This document shows positions 49,434 through 62,500 of a stretch of 64,000 nt of DNA, piece by piece; the first letter of the stretch is position 1, and every line of letters starts with the position of its first letter. This stretch comes from Pisaster brevispinus (taxonomy: Eukaryota; Echinodermata; Asteroidea; Forcipulatida; Asteriidae). The stretch spans positions 496,001 through 560,000 of the forward strand of contig JAMKCF010000014.1 in assembly GCA_023634235.1 (NCBI GenBank), in the 5' to 3' direction. The notes under the pieces are model-generated. The model was not told the origin of the DNA and made no database searches. It saw nothing but the letters and a program-made list of their open reading frames with translations. The position numbers and the translations under genes are program-made.

Positions 49434-52400
49434 ATGACGAGCGAGACGGCGTGTGAAAGTCCAACGATGAGTTCCAATAAACAGCACATAAATGACTCTT
49501 TAATCAACTTTGACCCACCCGAATGGGTTAGCAGACTGGATAATGTACCTAAACATCGTGTAAAGGTTCGTGTTTTAGTTTAGTTTTCGATTAGATTAGA
49601 TTTTGGAAAACAATGAAAACTGCTGAATAAACAGATCTGTCCCGATCAGTACTGGTACTACTGCTCTGACTGCTGTAGTGTTTGAATGATAGTGTACTTT
49701 GAACTGCACAACATTACAACTTGAACTTGTAAAAACGTAGGACTCGAGTATCATTAGTGGTGATAAATTAATATAATGCAGTATTCTCAAGTGTTCACTG
49801 TAGTCTGTAGTCGGTTAAAAAAAAGAAAGATTAAGTTTGGCAGAATTCTGTAACTAACTGTATAGTTCTAGTTGAACTTGTTTCACCATAGCAGAGCACT
49901 GGCCAAATGCTGGCCACTGCGAACTTGAATAAAAATGAATAATTATGATTAGGAATATGAATATGCCCAACTTGCATTAAATTAAAAAGTTGCATAAAGA
50001 TTGTAAAATGTAACCCTTCCGATCCAATGCCAAAATTTTGGTAAAAAGTAACTAAGGAAGGCTAAAAAAATTCCAATTCCATATGGGTCATTCTGTTCCG
50101 TCCCAACTTGACAATTGTCCCAACTATAGTTGGGACTGGTCCCAACTATAGTTGGGACTGGTCCCAACTATAGTTGGGATCACCCATAGAGTTCAACAGG
50201 ACACCGTGATCGATGATATGCATGGATTTATACTATGCGCATGGAGCAAAAATTACTAGTTTATTGCTCCATGCTGTGTGACACTACTGCAGACGCACAA
50301 GCTGATGCGATCGGCGTTAATTTTTTTATTTCAAACCCGGGTCTCGGCTCTGTACAAACTCATGTTAAAACTGATGATGGAGCTAGAGCCAGTCGCGGGC
50401 CATTGCCCAGGACGAAGTTTTTAATGATAGTATATCCATATCGCTCATTAAATGGACTGCTAAAACTAACTCGGTGTAAATAGTGTTTTTAGACTAGAGG
50501 GTTCTGACAGCGGCCTCATGCTCATGCCGGTTGAAGCTCTCAGTCTCAAGTAGGCCTACACATTTAGTTTCCCTTCTCTCGGAAAACCAAAATTCTAATT
50601 AATCTAAAATATTCTCAAGGGAAAGTGGTCTTAAAATTTCATACTATGATACTTACATGTTTTTAGTTTACTCATGGATGGGGGTGCTTTGTGTTAACTG
50701 CGATCCCAACTATAGTTGGGACGTCCCAACTTTAACACTCAAGTTGGGACCAGTCCCAACTATAGTTGGGACGATTGTCAAGTTGGGACTCCGACTGCCA
50801 TGACTGCCACTTTTAAAGTTTGTTCTCTTAATTTAGGTCAAATTCTATTCTTACCTGTTCGGAAAGGTTGACAGTTTCCGTATTTATTCCTTTAAACTTT
50901 ATATTTTAACTTGACTTAACATTACAGTGGGATGATGGTAGGACAGGTCTAGTTTACCTTTAACAAATTAAAAAAAGACTCTAGGCTTAATCAAACTGTA
51001 ATAGTGACTCTCTCTTTCCTGGTTGAGTGCTATAATCGTCATAAGTACTAACTAAAAACTTGCTTAATTATAAAGTGATACTCTTTTTAGAAAAGTGAGA
51101 CCTTTGATGCCCTGCCTTTTTTCGGTTTTGACAGCTTGTCCATCCAGACACCCCTATTCATCGATGGTATGTGCCAGGCGTTCCTGAAGATTTCGAGTTA
51201 TTTATTAAACGAGATGACATGACAGGCTCGCAGCTTTCAGGAAATAAGGTAAAGCTGCACAATTAATGCTTTTCAAAAAATAAAAAATCCTCTATCAACC
51301 TTTTCTTTAATAATCTTGACTGATTTTGATGGATTCAGTATGGTGCATTATTTGACCCTGTACTGGGGGCTGTACTTTTTAATTTAACTTTTTTTTTTGT
51401 TCAAGTCAATTTATTTTTAAAGAGTACGATGCCCCAGTTATGCCCGGGCTAGTGCATTATAATAGACAAACCAATTAAACCTTTGCTTGCAGTTAGTGGG
51501 GAGTATAGCCTTTACTTATCTGGTTAACACAAACTCAGTATGACTTTCTCGAAGGCAATAAGTAAACTTTTTCCCAATATGCGCTATTTGTCGTTGAAAA
51601 GAAATAATTATTTTGTTCTAAAGTTCAGTTGTTTTAAAAAAACTGTTGTGTGAAGTTTAAAGTTGTACTTAAATTCTCAATCAGGTACGGAAGCTGGAGT
51701 TCTTGCTTGCCGATGCCATCTCAGAAGGATGTTCGACGATCATCACTTGTGGTGGTATTCAATCTAATCACAGCAGAGCCACAACCATCTCAGGTCATCA
51801 ACTGGGACTCAAAACTCACCTTATTCTCAAGAGTACTGAACTGGTAGGTGTAAGGCAAGAATATACTCGTCAAATCGAAGAGAGACTTTGCAAAACCTGA
51901 TGTCATGGTGTTTGGCAACAATTTGAGCCAGGGATATAATGATGTAAGATTACTTTCTGTCATGCAATCCATACATTTCAGGAATACTCTTTCATGCCCA
52001 GGCAGTTTTGGCTTCCCCCAAAAACAAATATCATACTGGCTTGCCCTTGACAATGTGTCTTTGATTTGTTTTTTTCCAGGACCCAGAAAAGGCAACGTGC
52101 AAAGGGAATGTCTTATTGGATCGTCTTGTAGGTACCCACATTCATCTGGTTCCTGGCGATGCAGTTTATAATGAAGACATCCAACAAAGGATGGACAACT
52201 TCAAGAAGAAAATCAGGTTAGATGAACAAAGCTGATTATCTGATAATTGGTCTGGGAAATTGTGAGAAAAAATCAGGCTGGATCAATTGATTCCCTCCTT
52301 CATTTTCAAGCGTGGAAACTCATCAAACTTACCCTCCAACCCCAAACCTCCTGACCACCACTGCCCCTTTTGCAGAAATGTTCACAAGAAAATAGTACAC

Positions 52401-54617
52401 AAACTCACACCTTAATTGTCTTTATCAAAAAGTTGATTTGATTATCTTCCAGTGAAGAGAAAGGTGAGAAGGCATATTCCATTCCATGTGGGGGGACCAA
52501 CTCGATTGGAATCTTTGGCTACGTGCAGACTTTCCAAGAGCTCCTAAAACAGGTACTAGCTTGAAGGATTTAACGGCGCATGATTTGGGCAAACTGGTGA
52601 CTGCATGAGTTGCATGGGAAGTTAAGTAATTATGTAATTTTTACGGAATTAAGATAAACTTATTCAACTAATTTTCTATTATTTTTTAGAAAGTTCCAGA
52701 GAATTTCACAGATATTGCTGTGGCAGTTGGTAGTGGAGGAACAATCGGAGGACTAAGCATGGCTAACTACCTCAGCAATTCTCATCTCAAGTAAGTTTTG
52801 GGAAAGAGGAATCAGGCATGCAACATTTTAGCTGAAGGGCATTTTAGCCCTATTTCATGGCTCTGCTTACTGCCGAATTCTACATTTGCGATTACCTTTC
52901 TTCTTTTACAGGGCAAGCACTGAATTTGTGCGCTAGCTCTGTAAGCAAAGAGTGCCTAGTAATGTGGAGTACACAGCACACACAAGCACAAGCAAAAAGT
53001 CCCTTCTAACCTGTACAAATCTGCTTGACTTAAGCACATAATTTCCTGCTTATGTAAGCGCAGATTCTTTGCTTATGGTAAGCAGGGAGCCATGAAATTG
53101 GGCCTTGGCGATGCCATATAAAATATATGTACAAAGCTATTAGTGGGTGTGGCCTTTTTCTCTATTTTAGCAAATATAAAGTTGCATATCTCAGGTTGTT
53201 GTTTTTTTAATCCAGAGGGAGGAGCAGTCAAATCAACCATCCCTTGATATCTGTCCACCCTCTTCGGTTTTTGTTTTTCAGAATTCATGGGCTGCTTGTA
53301 GGGGACACTGGTGAGTATTTCCACTCTGAGATTAACAAGGCCTTAGATGGCTTGAACTGGAGTGAGAAATACCCTGGAGTGCAGTCTCAGGATATGTGTG
53401 AGATGTATGATGAGGCACAGGGGCGGGGCTATGCCCTCTCATCACCAGATGAATTAAGTAAGTAACTAAACTAGAGTACTTAAAGATGCTGATAGCCAGT
53501 CCCTGCCCACTCCTCCAATTCCTAACAACCACTGGCCCATTTTAGTATTAAAAATCTGACAGACCAAAAATATTTTGACAAGACCAGAAAATGTTGTTTT
53601 GTTTTTAAGATCATCTAGTAATCCTGCCCGAAAATGTTAAACATTTAAAGTAAAAACATCAGACTTCTAGACTTCAGTTGTCAGTTTACTCGGTCACAAT
53701 AATCTAAAGCTGACTTTTGTGTAAATGGTTAGTGTGTAAAGACCAATAACCAGAAGGGATTTGGGTTACTGCATTAAACTGAGTTTGAATGTTTTTCCTT
53801 TGTTTGCATCAGAGTTTATAAGTGATGTTGCCGAGGCAACAGGCATTCTCTTAGATCCTGTATATACCGGGAAGGCAGCCTATCACTTGATCAAACTGAT
53901 GAAGGAAAAACCAGAATGCTTCAAGGGAAAGAAAATTCTTTTTATCCACACAGGTAAAGAACTGAGACCAATATCATATAGCAGCTAAGCACAAACATGC
54001 TCGGCATTGAATAATGTTGCTTAGCAGAAGATGATTACCAGCCATAATACCATGTAAATAAACTAGTAAATGGTTCCCTGCACAATTCCACTTAGCAGTA
54101 TAAGCAATATTTATCTGAAAGCAGCAATTGATCTAAACAAACACAAGATGAGACCTGTGGTGTAAGCCTTTATAACAATAGTTAAAAAACAGGATACCTT
54201 TTTAAACTTTTCTAAAAAAAATAAGTAAGACTTTTGGAAAGGCTAAATGCCAACAGACTTACTTGGTAAATTCATTCTTGGCAGTGTGCCAGCACATACT
54301 AAGAATTAAGTAAACAGTAGGTAAATAACCTGGTCTGCTGCCACCTATATTCTAAAAACCTCCTATTTATAAGGTTGAGATACATAAATTAAATTGTCTT
54401 GTTTCTTTTTCACAAGCAACCCATCTATCCATAGTTACTGGCAAATAGTTCCCATGTGACATAAATAAATGAATGCTGAAATGTTTGATTTATTCCAGGA
54501 GGAATGTTTGCTTTGTTCGATGGACGGATGGATGAAATGCTCAGACAGAAAGGTTCTCTCACAAACAGAATTGATGCCTGGATAGACGTTGATAAAGTTC
54601 CAGATATCAGTTCATAG
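49434..54617 (+). CDS. Gene F: diverged D-cysteine desulfhydrase / ACC deaminase-like PLP enzyme
   Basis: Coding exons: 49434-49565, 51135-51248, 51685-51843, 52080-52216, 52453-52552, 52690-52790, 53282-53457, 53813-53953, 54499-54617. Splicing gives 392 residues with all GT-AG introns. Intron phases (0,0,0,2,0,2,1,1) match genes A-E exactly. The PLP lysine should be Lys82 (KRDDMTGSQLSGNK). Other motifs are GGIQSNHSRATT, the phosphate loop AVGSGGTIGGLS, GRGYALSSPDEL, DPVYTGKAAYH, ILFIHTG and [13 protein letters not shown]. These lie closer to the common family pattern than A-E, which have CGSSQSNHC and CGSSGSTAG. The N-terminus has no presequence, so a cytosolic enzyme is likely. Substrate choice between D-cysteine, ACC and related amino acids cannot be read from sequence. 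Confidence 0.9.
50100..50789. mobile_element. 690-bp TIR element in intron 1 of gene F
   Basis: Starts GTCCCAACTTGACAATTGTC and ends GATTGTCAAGTTGGGAC. Both ends contain repeated 20-base palindromes, GTCCCAACTATAGTTGGGAC: three at the left, two full ones at the right. The middle 500 bases show no transposase. A TCC on each side may be the target duplication. Family not identified. Confidence 0.8.
52847..53104. mobile_element. Short TIR element in intron 6 of gene F
   Basis: GCCCTATTTCATGGCTCTGC at the left and AGCCATGAAATTGGGC at the right are inverted repeats. Related by its TTTCATxGCTCTGCTTA end to the family at 46486. Confidence 0.7.
53985..54125. repeat. GCTTAGCAG-family remnant in intron 8 of gene F
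   Basis: AGCTAAGCACAAACATGCTC, GCTTAGCAGAAG and GATTACCAGCCATAATACCA match the inner part of the family at 46486; the ends are lost. Confidence 0.55.
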
Positions 54618-56064
54618 AAATCGGTATTTTATCAAGTATATTTCACAAAAAATTATCTTATTTGAGGATTTCCTCACAACCTCCTTGAGCCATGACATTT
54701 TCTTGAAAAGAAGTAAAGCAATCACCAAAGGTAGAAATAAATTGTCCACATTGCGTCCAAATTGCGTCATTGCGTCAGAATGGTTTTAGAATAAGGGGGA
54801 CCCGTACCCACAAGCCAGTTTTAAATTCTTTGTTCTCATCTATTCAATCTCTTTCCTGATTAATGTCCATGGTTCTTAACATTAAAACAGAAATATAAAC
54901 GTTACAAGGATACTGAAGAAGATGCCTGTAAATATGCATCCTGTTTGATATTTTCAGAAATATTTTAGAGCAAAGCTTTTATTTTCAGATTTGGATCAAA
55001 TTTTCAGGGTGATAATTTTAATTTGAAATCCAAATGGATCCCAATAAAATGTTTTCAATTTTTGCTTTTGACAAGCATTTATGCTTTATTTTTAGTCAGT
55101 AGTCTTTCAGACTTTAAAGAAGATCAATTTAGTTTTTGATTGTAAATTTAGTTTTAGATCAGAAGCGTAAAATATAAATAAATACATACATTCTCGAAGG
55201 GTTTCAAATACATGTACTGCTTTATTTACACATGCTACTTCCATCAAACAAGACAAGTTTCTTACTTCTACACAAATTGACTCCAAGGTTTTAAACTACA
55301 AAAAATACTTCCAGATAAAACATCCATTTTACCCACCCTCACATACTTGTGGAGGTTTTAGGTACTGGTAGCAAAAATCTGATGAATACATGTAATCAGT
55401 TTGGTTTGTTGAAAGCAAACTGACTCAAGTCCTGTAAAATATCAAGAAAACGGGTGATTATTAAGATATTTTGGGCAAGTTCTTAAGTGGTTCTTGATTT
55501 GGTTGTATCAGGGGTGAGAGTTGTTGCTGACAAAAAAGTCTGAAACTAGAATCCAAATTTGAGAAGATGTTGAAATTATGGCATTTCAACCTTTTGGTAA
55601 TCCCTGGAGTTCAGATTTCACTTAGGTTTTAGGAACAGTAGATCAAAGGATTTCTTAGTATTCGGAAAAAATAATGACTTTTTTTGTTCAACAGGCCGTT
55701 TTAAAAAATATGAATTCAGATATACAAATCTGAAATTTCTCACCCTTGTTGTATGGTGTCTTTACTGAAAACGAGATTGAAGATAGGAATGAATGTTCCA
55801 TTCCAGCTAGTGGAAATCACTCCCAGGATGGTACAAAAAAGACCCCCCCCCCCCCATATCCACCTTATGCATTCTCCCATTATCTCAGCACTGATCACAA
55901 CCAGTTAGTCATTAAAAAAGAACTTGACTCTGTCCATGGTTTTAGAGAATCCCACAACAAAAAAAAGTTATTTTTGGTTTGAAGTAAAACACTTCAGTTC
56001 ATCATAGTTTTTCATGGTGAGTAAAAGGACCCTTTCAGATTTACAAAGTGCGTTGACCCTGGCG
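54618..56064. other. Convergent 3' regions of gene F and CWC15
   Basis: No coding sequence. Plus-strand polyadenylation-like AATAAA words follow gene F (for example near 55044 and 55177). TTTATT (AATAAA on the minus strand) near 55221 could serve CWC15, so the two 3' UTRs may meet or overlap. A C homopolymer lies near 55842-55855. Confidence 0.45.
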
Positions 56065-58644
56065 TCAGTGGATGTACTTGTCCATAAATCTCTTGTGGAA
56101 TTCAGACCGGAGCGTGTCATTGATGAACTGTTTCTCCTTTTTGTCATCTTCTCCTCTTGCACAATTCTTGAAGACAACGTCATCATCCCATCTGAACAAT
56201 GAAGAATATTACTTATTATACTTATATATCATGACTCAAATGCACTACCTTATGTCTGAGTACTACTTTTGATTGTTACACATCTGTAAAAGCATTCAGA
56301 TTAAAAAATAAATATGCAACTAAAGTTAAATAAATGAAACTGTCTTTGTATTTGTTTATGTATTTCAAATTTTTTATTGAAAGTAACTATTTGTGATGAC
56401 AATTTGCACAAACCAAAGTTGACAATCCTTTATGAGAGGTTTTTGATTAATTAACAACTAACTTTTTTGGCATAATTAACAACTCGTGACATTAACTAAG
56501 GGTTTAAAACCCATTTTACATAGTTTTGTTTTTGTTTGTGTTCTGTCTTTTTAAAAAATTTTGGCAAGACAAACCTTTTGGTGACTTTAAAGTCGCTCTT
56601 ATTTGAGTTTGCCATCAGCGGATTGCCGCTGAGAATATTCTCCGTTCTGATTTTCTCCTCTTCAAGTTTCTTCTCTTGATCCTAAGCAAAAAAAACCAGA
56701 CAAACATTGATATAAATAAATAAATCTCACTGACAAGTTTTGACATTGATTTCAACTACTACAACAAGATTAACATGGGAGAAAAGTTGTTTTCTTCTTC
56801 GTTAACAATGCTCAAATTGGCCGTATAAAAAGTGGAATTTAAATAACTGCTTCTAGGACCTCATTGAGCTGATTTTTTTTCTTCTACAAAATGTATTCCT
56901 ATTTCCACCTTGATAGACAAACCTCTTAATAAAGCGATATTATGGGTGATTGGTGTTCCAAACTGCATTTTGCTGCTTGAAATGTGCATAAATAATGCAT
57001 TAGTAAAACAATTTTTGCCCATAAAAATGGCATCTCACCCCCAAACAAAGGCATAGCAACAAGTAATGACATCATCTGCTTGTGGTCACCCATGAAGTTG
57101 TTGCGTTTGTTTTATGCAACTTTTGTAGCTTGACCTTTTGTGACCTCTGGTGACTTACTAACCTTTCTAGCCTGCTCTAGGGATCTCTCTTTCTTGATCT
57201 TGTTTAGCTCAGCGAGCAGATCAGCCGTGTCGTCATCACTGTCCGAGGAATCGCTCTGAAATGTCATAAATACTAATGTTACTTTTGATAATAGTAATTG
57301 ACATTCCTAATCAATAATTATTGCTCATCCTCAAATTTGTTTGCTTAGTAAATACCAGTGTGGTATCAATCACAAGCATTACACACTACATGATATTTGG
57401 GCTGTTGACCTTATTTTCCTAAGCAAGATTTCTTATGTGCTTAGCAAAAGATTACCCAAGACATTACACAGATATGCCCGAGGATTATGGTTTTGTAGTA
57501 TGGTTATACTGGTTTAGACTGGATAAGCAGATTATAGCCACCATTATGACAAAGATGGCATACTTACATCTTCATCATCATCTTTATCAATTGGATCATC
57601 AGCGTCTAGGTTTGCAGCAGGGATTTGTTCAATGCGAGGTCTCTTGGAACTGCCACCCACATTACTTGAAGATTCTACAATTTTACAAAACAAATGAGAT
57701 GGCAATGTTAAATTATTATTTAGTCATTCATTAGTTTCAGATATTTCTGATTATTTAGTACTAATCCTCGTAACAGTGTGCCAGAAAGAAGACACACCAC
57801 ATTAAGGAATGGCTTTTACACTTTCCACTTTCCTACAAGGAACTGTGGCATTCTATCCCCTTTGAAACATCAAGCCCACCAAGTGTCGAATGCATCAATT
57901 CAATTTAATTTAATTTATATAAAATAAAACTCATGTGGAAATCCATGAAATTTGTTATCTATTGTACAGCATGAAAACATTTACATAAAACCCCTTCTAA
58001 AAAGTTCCATCACAACTAGACATGAGTATTAACACAAAAGTAAAAGAAAGAGAGAATAAGTTTTTAAAACATAACACGAGCTTGTAGGTTCGTTATCATG
58101 ATGCAATATTCTCATTAGAGTGATTAATTAAAGAAATGACCTCTATTCCCACGGTCACCCCTCTTCTCTCTGGCTGCAGCACGTTCTCTATCTTCTAGTT
58201 CTTTACGGAAGTCACGGCGGCTGACGTCATCGGATGTTTCCTGTCCACTTTGCCTGAAACCAAAGATAACTTTGTCTGATCAAAAGGAAATCCACTGACG
58301 TCAAAAAGTGGAGAATTTTACAAGAACATATAAAGAACCAATCAGTTAAGCAGAAATTGCTATATCATTGTCACTTTTAGTGTTATTATTGGTTTTTCGA
58401 CATGTTTTGTTTTTATTTCAATTCAATGTTAGTTAAGAAGAGATTTTATTCAAACATTTAACATAAAATGCACCATTAAGATAGAAAATGACCAGGCCAT
58501 GATAGTTTACCTGTATTTCAGTTTGGTATGTGCCGGTAAGTCCCTACTAGAATACTGCTTTGACATAGAACTCAGGTCACCACCTTCACCCTTTCCTCGA
58601 CCTCCCCGAGCGGGGTCAAAGGTTGGTCTGGCAGCTGTTGTCAT
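56065..58644 (-). CDS. CWC15: Spliceosome-associated protein CWC15 homolog
   Basis: Coding exons (minus strand, 5' to 3'): 58511-58644, 58141-58253, 57568-57674, 57163-57255, 56575-56681, 56065-56191, giving 226 residues, close to the roughly 229 of vertebrate CWC15. The N-terminus [15 protein letters not shown] and KQYSSRDLP are hallmark sequences. An acidic stretch ([17 protein letters not shown]) and a charged helix ([19 protein letters not shown]) follow. Then come ILSGNPL and the C-terminal [13 protein letters not shown] and [17 protein letters not shown]15 is a component of the Prp19-associated complex of the activated spliceosome in the nucleus. A 5' UTR exon probably ends at 59323 (donor GTGAGTAT) and joins an acceptor whose exon begins at 58798. 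The donor after the second coding exon (GTCATT) is weak but keeps the frame. Confidence 0.95.
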
Positions 58645-59322
58645 CTTGCTTGATTATAAGAATATCACAAGTTTAAAGTGGATGACCAAATGTGTTGCTT
58701 AGAGTGGCTTCCCTTGAATCGTTTCAACATCCAGGGTTACTGCTGGCTGCAAGTCAGCGTTATGTCTTGATTAGGAATCCCAACGTTGATTTTTGTATCT
58801 GAAATGAAAGCAACACGGATCATCATGTTTAAAACCTGTGAAAATCAAAAAGCAAATTTAAGGCTTAATTAAAATTAAGGACAACGTTACATTACAAAAT
58901 CTACAAGACAACAACGTCTTTAATTAAGATAAGAACTAAGTAGTTTAAGAAGTGCAGCACCACAAAGTTAAAGGAATAAAGAGCATGATTCAAATATATC
59001 AAACAATTGTTTGTATCTGTAAAAAAATAATAATAATAAAAAATGGTAAACCGGTAACTTAGACTGCTACTTATACCAAATACCGCCACACCAGGACCCT
59101 GGTCCGACTCTCTATGGGTTACATACAAACAATGTGGCTAACTTTTGCTAGTGTTAAAATAAAGTAGGCCACCACACAACTAACTCAGATTATCCATGCT
59201 AAACGAATCTTAACCGTCACTCAAGCTGAATTTATCTACCATAGAGTACAATTTGTAGCATCGTCTGTAATATTTACAATAAACAAGTGTTATTTGTATA
59301 CGGAATTAGGGAAAATACTCAC

Positions 59323-59531
59323 ACTTCACAAACAACGCAACTTTATCATGGAGGGCGCCATCTTGAAAATAAATTGGGTCAAAGGTAATTTCGTTGGTCC
59401 CGAACAAGCTGACTATTCTCTAGCAAGGACATCAAAGTTCGGGCACCAGTGAATCAGTGAAAAACAAAAATACAAAGTCGAAAGAGCAGCAATCGATACT
59501 ACCACTACCAGACTACTGAAAAAGGATCACA
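59323..59531. promoter_or_regulatory. Bidirectional promoter interval between CWC15 and the receptor gene
   Basis: About 200 bases lie between the inferred first CWC15 exon and the receptor ATG. On the minus strand it contains CAAGATGGCGCC (about 59346-59358), which resembles a YY1 site of the kind found near transcription starts. No TATA box. The receptor's 5' UTR must also lie here if its ATG is in the first exon. Confidence 0.45.
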
Positions 59532-62500
59532 ATGGCTGAAGTTGGGGCTGATAATTTCACCTCACCACTCGGCAATGGTGACTTAATGACAACATTGGCA
59601 CCTGGAACAGCTTGTACCTTATTTGATGGCCATCAAGGGAAATGTGTAAGTTGAAACTGGTTGACATTCTAAACTGAAAAGATGATAAAATTAAAAAAGC
59701 TAGTAAGTTAGTCAAATCTGGCTCGATCGATGACGGATTGGAATGGAAGGAATTTGTCATCATCAACCGGCCGAGGTCATGGAGGTGGGCGGCAACTCGG
59801 TCCCGGTGGTGGTCAGTGATACTAGTGGACAGTTGTCTTTTTAAGTTATGCAGAATACAAAAATGACCTGATTTTTAGTTGTGAAACAAACTTAAAATCA
59901 ATTTGAATAACCATAATTACGCAGTATATAATATTAATAAAAATACGGTGTTTCACTGTTTTTGTTGTAATTAAAACAAACTTAAATTTAACTTTGAATA
60001 ACCATAGACCATGATAGACAGAAGTTATGACACTCAAATTATTTTAGATGGATTTATTTCGCCATTTGACATTTTTGAAGCGAAGATTCGCTATCGTCTC
60101 CACGAACTATATAAAGCAGAATAGCAAACCTCGTAATGAGTGAGGATGAGATAACTGCGAAAACTTACTCATTATCAGATGATGATGTATTGTCCTCTTT
60201 GACATTTCTCATGGTACGTTTTTTTGTTTTGAGAGGATCGACATGAATTATTATGAGTAACTTACTAAGGTTAATGAATTTTTCAGGATGCGGTGGTTGG
60301 AGTCAAGAAAGCAATGGCAGCGCTGTCGTTGATTGGGAGGTGCGTGTATTCCCTTCATTGGGAAAAAGCAAAAAGTGACGATGCTGAGAAAAATTGCCAA
60401 TTCTGGCTGCCACCATTTTTGGTCATTAATTTTGCGAAATATGGTGGCAGTGGGATTCTGGGTGTCTGTGGCTGGTAGTGGGCCATGGCAGTAGACTTTG
60501 GATTATTGGATTATTTACAACAATTTGCATATTAATATTTTAGAGTTTGTAATTGAGCGGTTTGGTCATCCTTTTTGCAGATAATGCCTTTTATTTAAAA
60601 AAATTGTTTAATCTCAAATGAGTAAATTTTAATTGACTGAAAGAAAATACTCTGATGAAAAGTTTGATGACCTAAGATGGTGGTCGTTGTCCGAATTAAA
60701 GTTTCTGTCAGGTCAAAACCTTTTTTTAGTAAATTGTAAAGTTTGTGATCATTGTATTGTTTCTTGTCAATTAGGTATTCATCAAGATTTGTTTACTTTT
60801 TCCCCAGTATATTTATGATAGGAGTAATCTGGTTATTCAAGAAGCATGTGGTGTTTGTACAGAGACTTATTCTGTATCTAACCATCGCTGCTTTCTTTGA
60901 TAGTACGGCTTACTTAATGGTAAGATTTGCTCCTACTTAATTTATTCTTTAATGATAAGAAGAAAGGTTATATTTTGTCTTGAGAAAGATTATATACAAC
61001 ATCCCTTGCCTTTTCCAAGTAGAATTTTTTATTTAAGTTACATACAACAGTTGAGTACTTTCAGAACTGCATTTAACTATTATTTATTTATTACTCATTT
61101 CCCTGATTGTAGGCTAATGTTCAACCCGACGGTCCGCTTTGTGATTTTGAAGCTTTCTGGCTGTCTTTCTGGGGTATGTTTCTTTTATTTGAAGGAATTC
61201 AATGTAGATTCTTGTCTTCAACACTAGAATGACTTTCTAATCACTAAAATGAATTCACTCATTCCTTGGATACATTTGCTATCCTATTGGTCACTCATTT
61301 TGTTATAAGTGTGCCTGTCTGCTTTTTGCACAAAGTTTTCGCTACTTAAGTTTTTGTCTCCAAAGCTTGCATACTTTTTGTGTGATATTACCCCAAATCT
61401 CCCGTGTTATGTTCAAAAGCATTTGTTACGACAGCAACTGGTAAATCTGAGAAGACCATAGTCTTTGAAGAACTTATGTAAAAGGCAAATTCAAATTATG
61501 AGCCTAAACTTTTCTTGCGTAAATTATCAAAGAAACGCTAGCTCAGTGCAATTCCTATGGGCTTCTGGTAATCAGTGCAGCCAGTTTGTGGGAAGTGGGC
61601 GTGGCTTACAGAGGAACTATGTTACTCAGATTCCAAACAGGATTTGATTATTCCCATACAACTTCCTCTAACTCTCAGATAACAAATAGTTACTTCTTAG
61701 ATTCAAAATTGCAAGTACAAAATGTATATGAACAAATGAAAATACAATTTTCTGTTTTCTCTCTCTCAAAAAAAATAAATAAATGGAGTCAGCAGAACAT
61801 TTCACAGGGCTTATTTGTTGTAATTTTGTTGCATGTTTTGTGTTCTGGATACATTCACAAAAACATTCACTAAAAATGTACCTGGGTAATACATTACAAT
61901 AATTTATTGTTCTTCTGAACATACTTTGTAGTTTAGGTTGGAGGCAATGTCGTCTTCAAGAATACAATTTGAATAAAAAGGCATAATTTTTTTATATAAG
62001 TAAGACTTATTTATACTTGAAGGTTTCTGTTTGAAAAACTGAGGTTACAGCTGTATTTTATTTGTAATCAATTTGTTTAGAATTAAAGTTTTTAACAACT
62101 TTCTTTCTTGTTGTTTCTGCTTATATTTTTTGCATTTTTAGTTTATGACTGATGTATACCTTCAATACTCAAAATGAAACTTAAAATGAATGTTAATAAG
62201 TCTATGTATTGTAATCATTTATTGTATAATGAATTTTCCTTGTGTTTTGTAACTACATTTAGATTGGGCTGTGCTACTATGGGTTACCTGCCTCACTGTC
62301 AACCTCTTTCTCATAGCCGTCAAAATGATAAGAACAGACCAATATGAAATGTAAGTATTATGAGAGAGTGAATCTTTTATCTTACTGAAGTTTGTGAATT
62401 CCATCAATAACAGTAATATTCTTCACTCTCAACCTTATACCATTTATACAAATGCAAAGAAGAGTTAATGGTTTGACGTTTCCACCCTAGCAGAGTCTTT

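Noticed and set aside
57435..57734. 99-codon plus-strand frame inside CWC15
   Set aside because: It is antisense to the third coding exon of CWC15 and its acidic codons, and has no splice or domain support.
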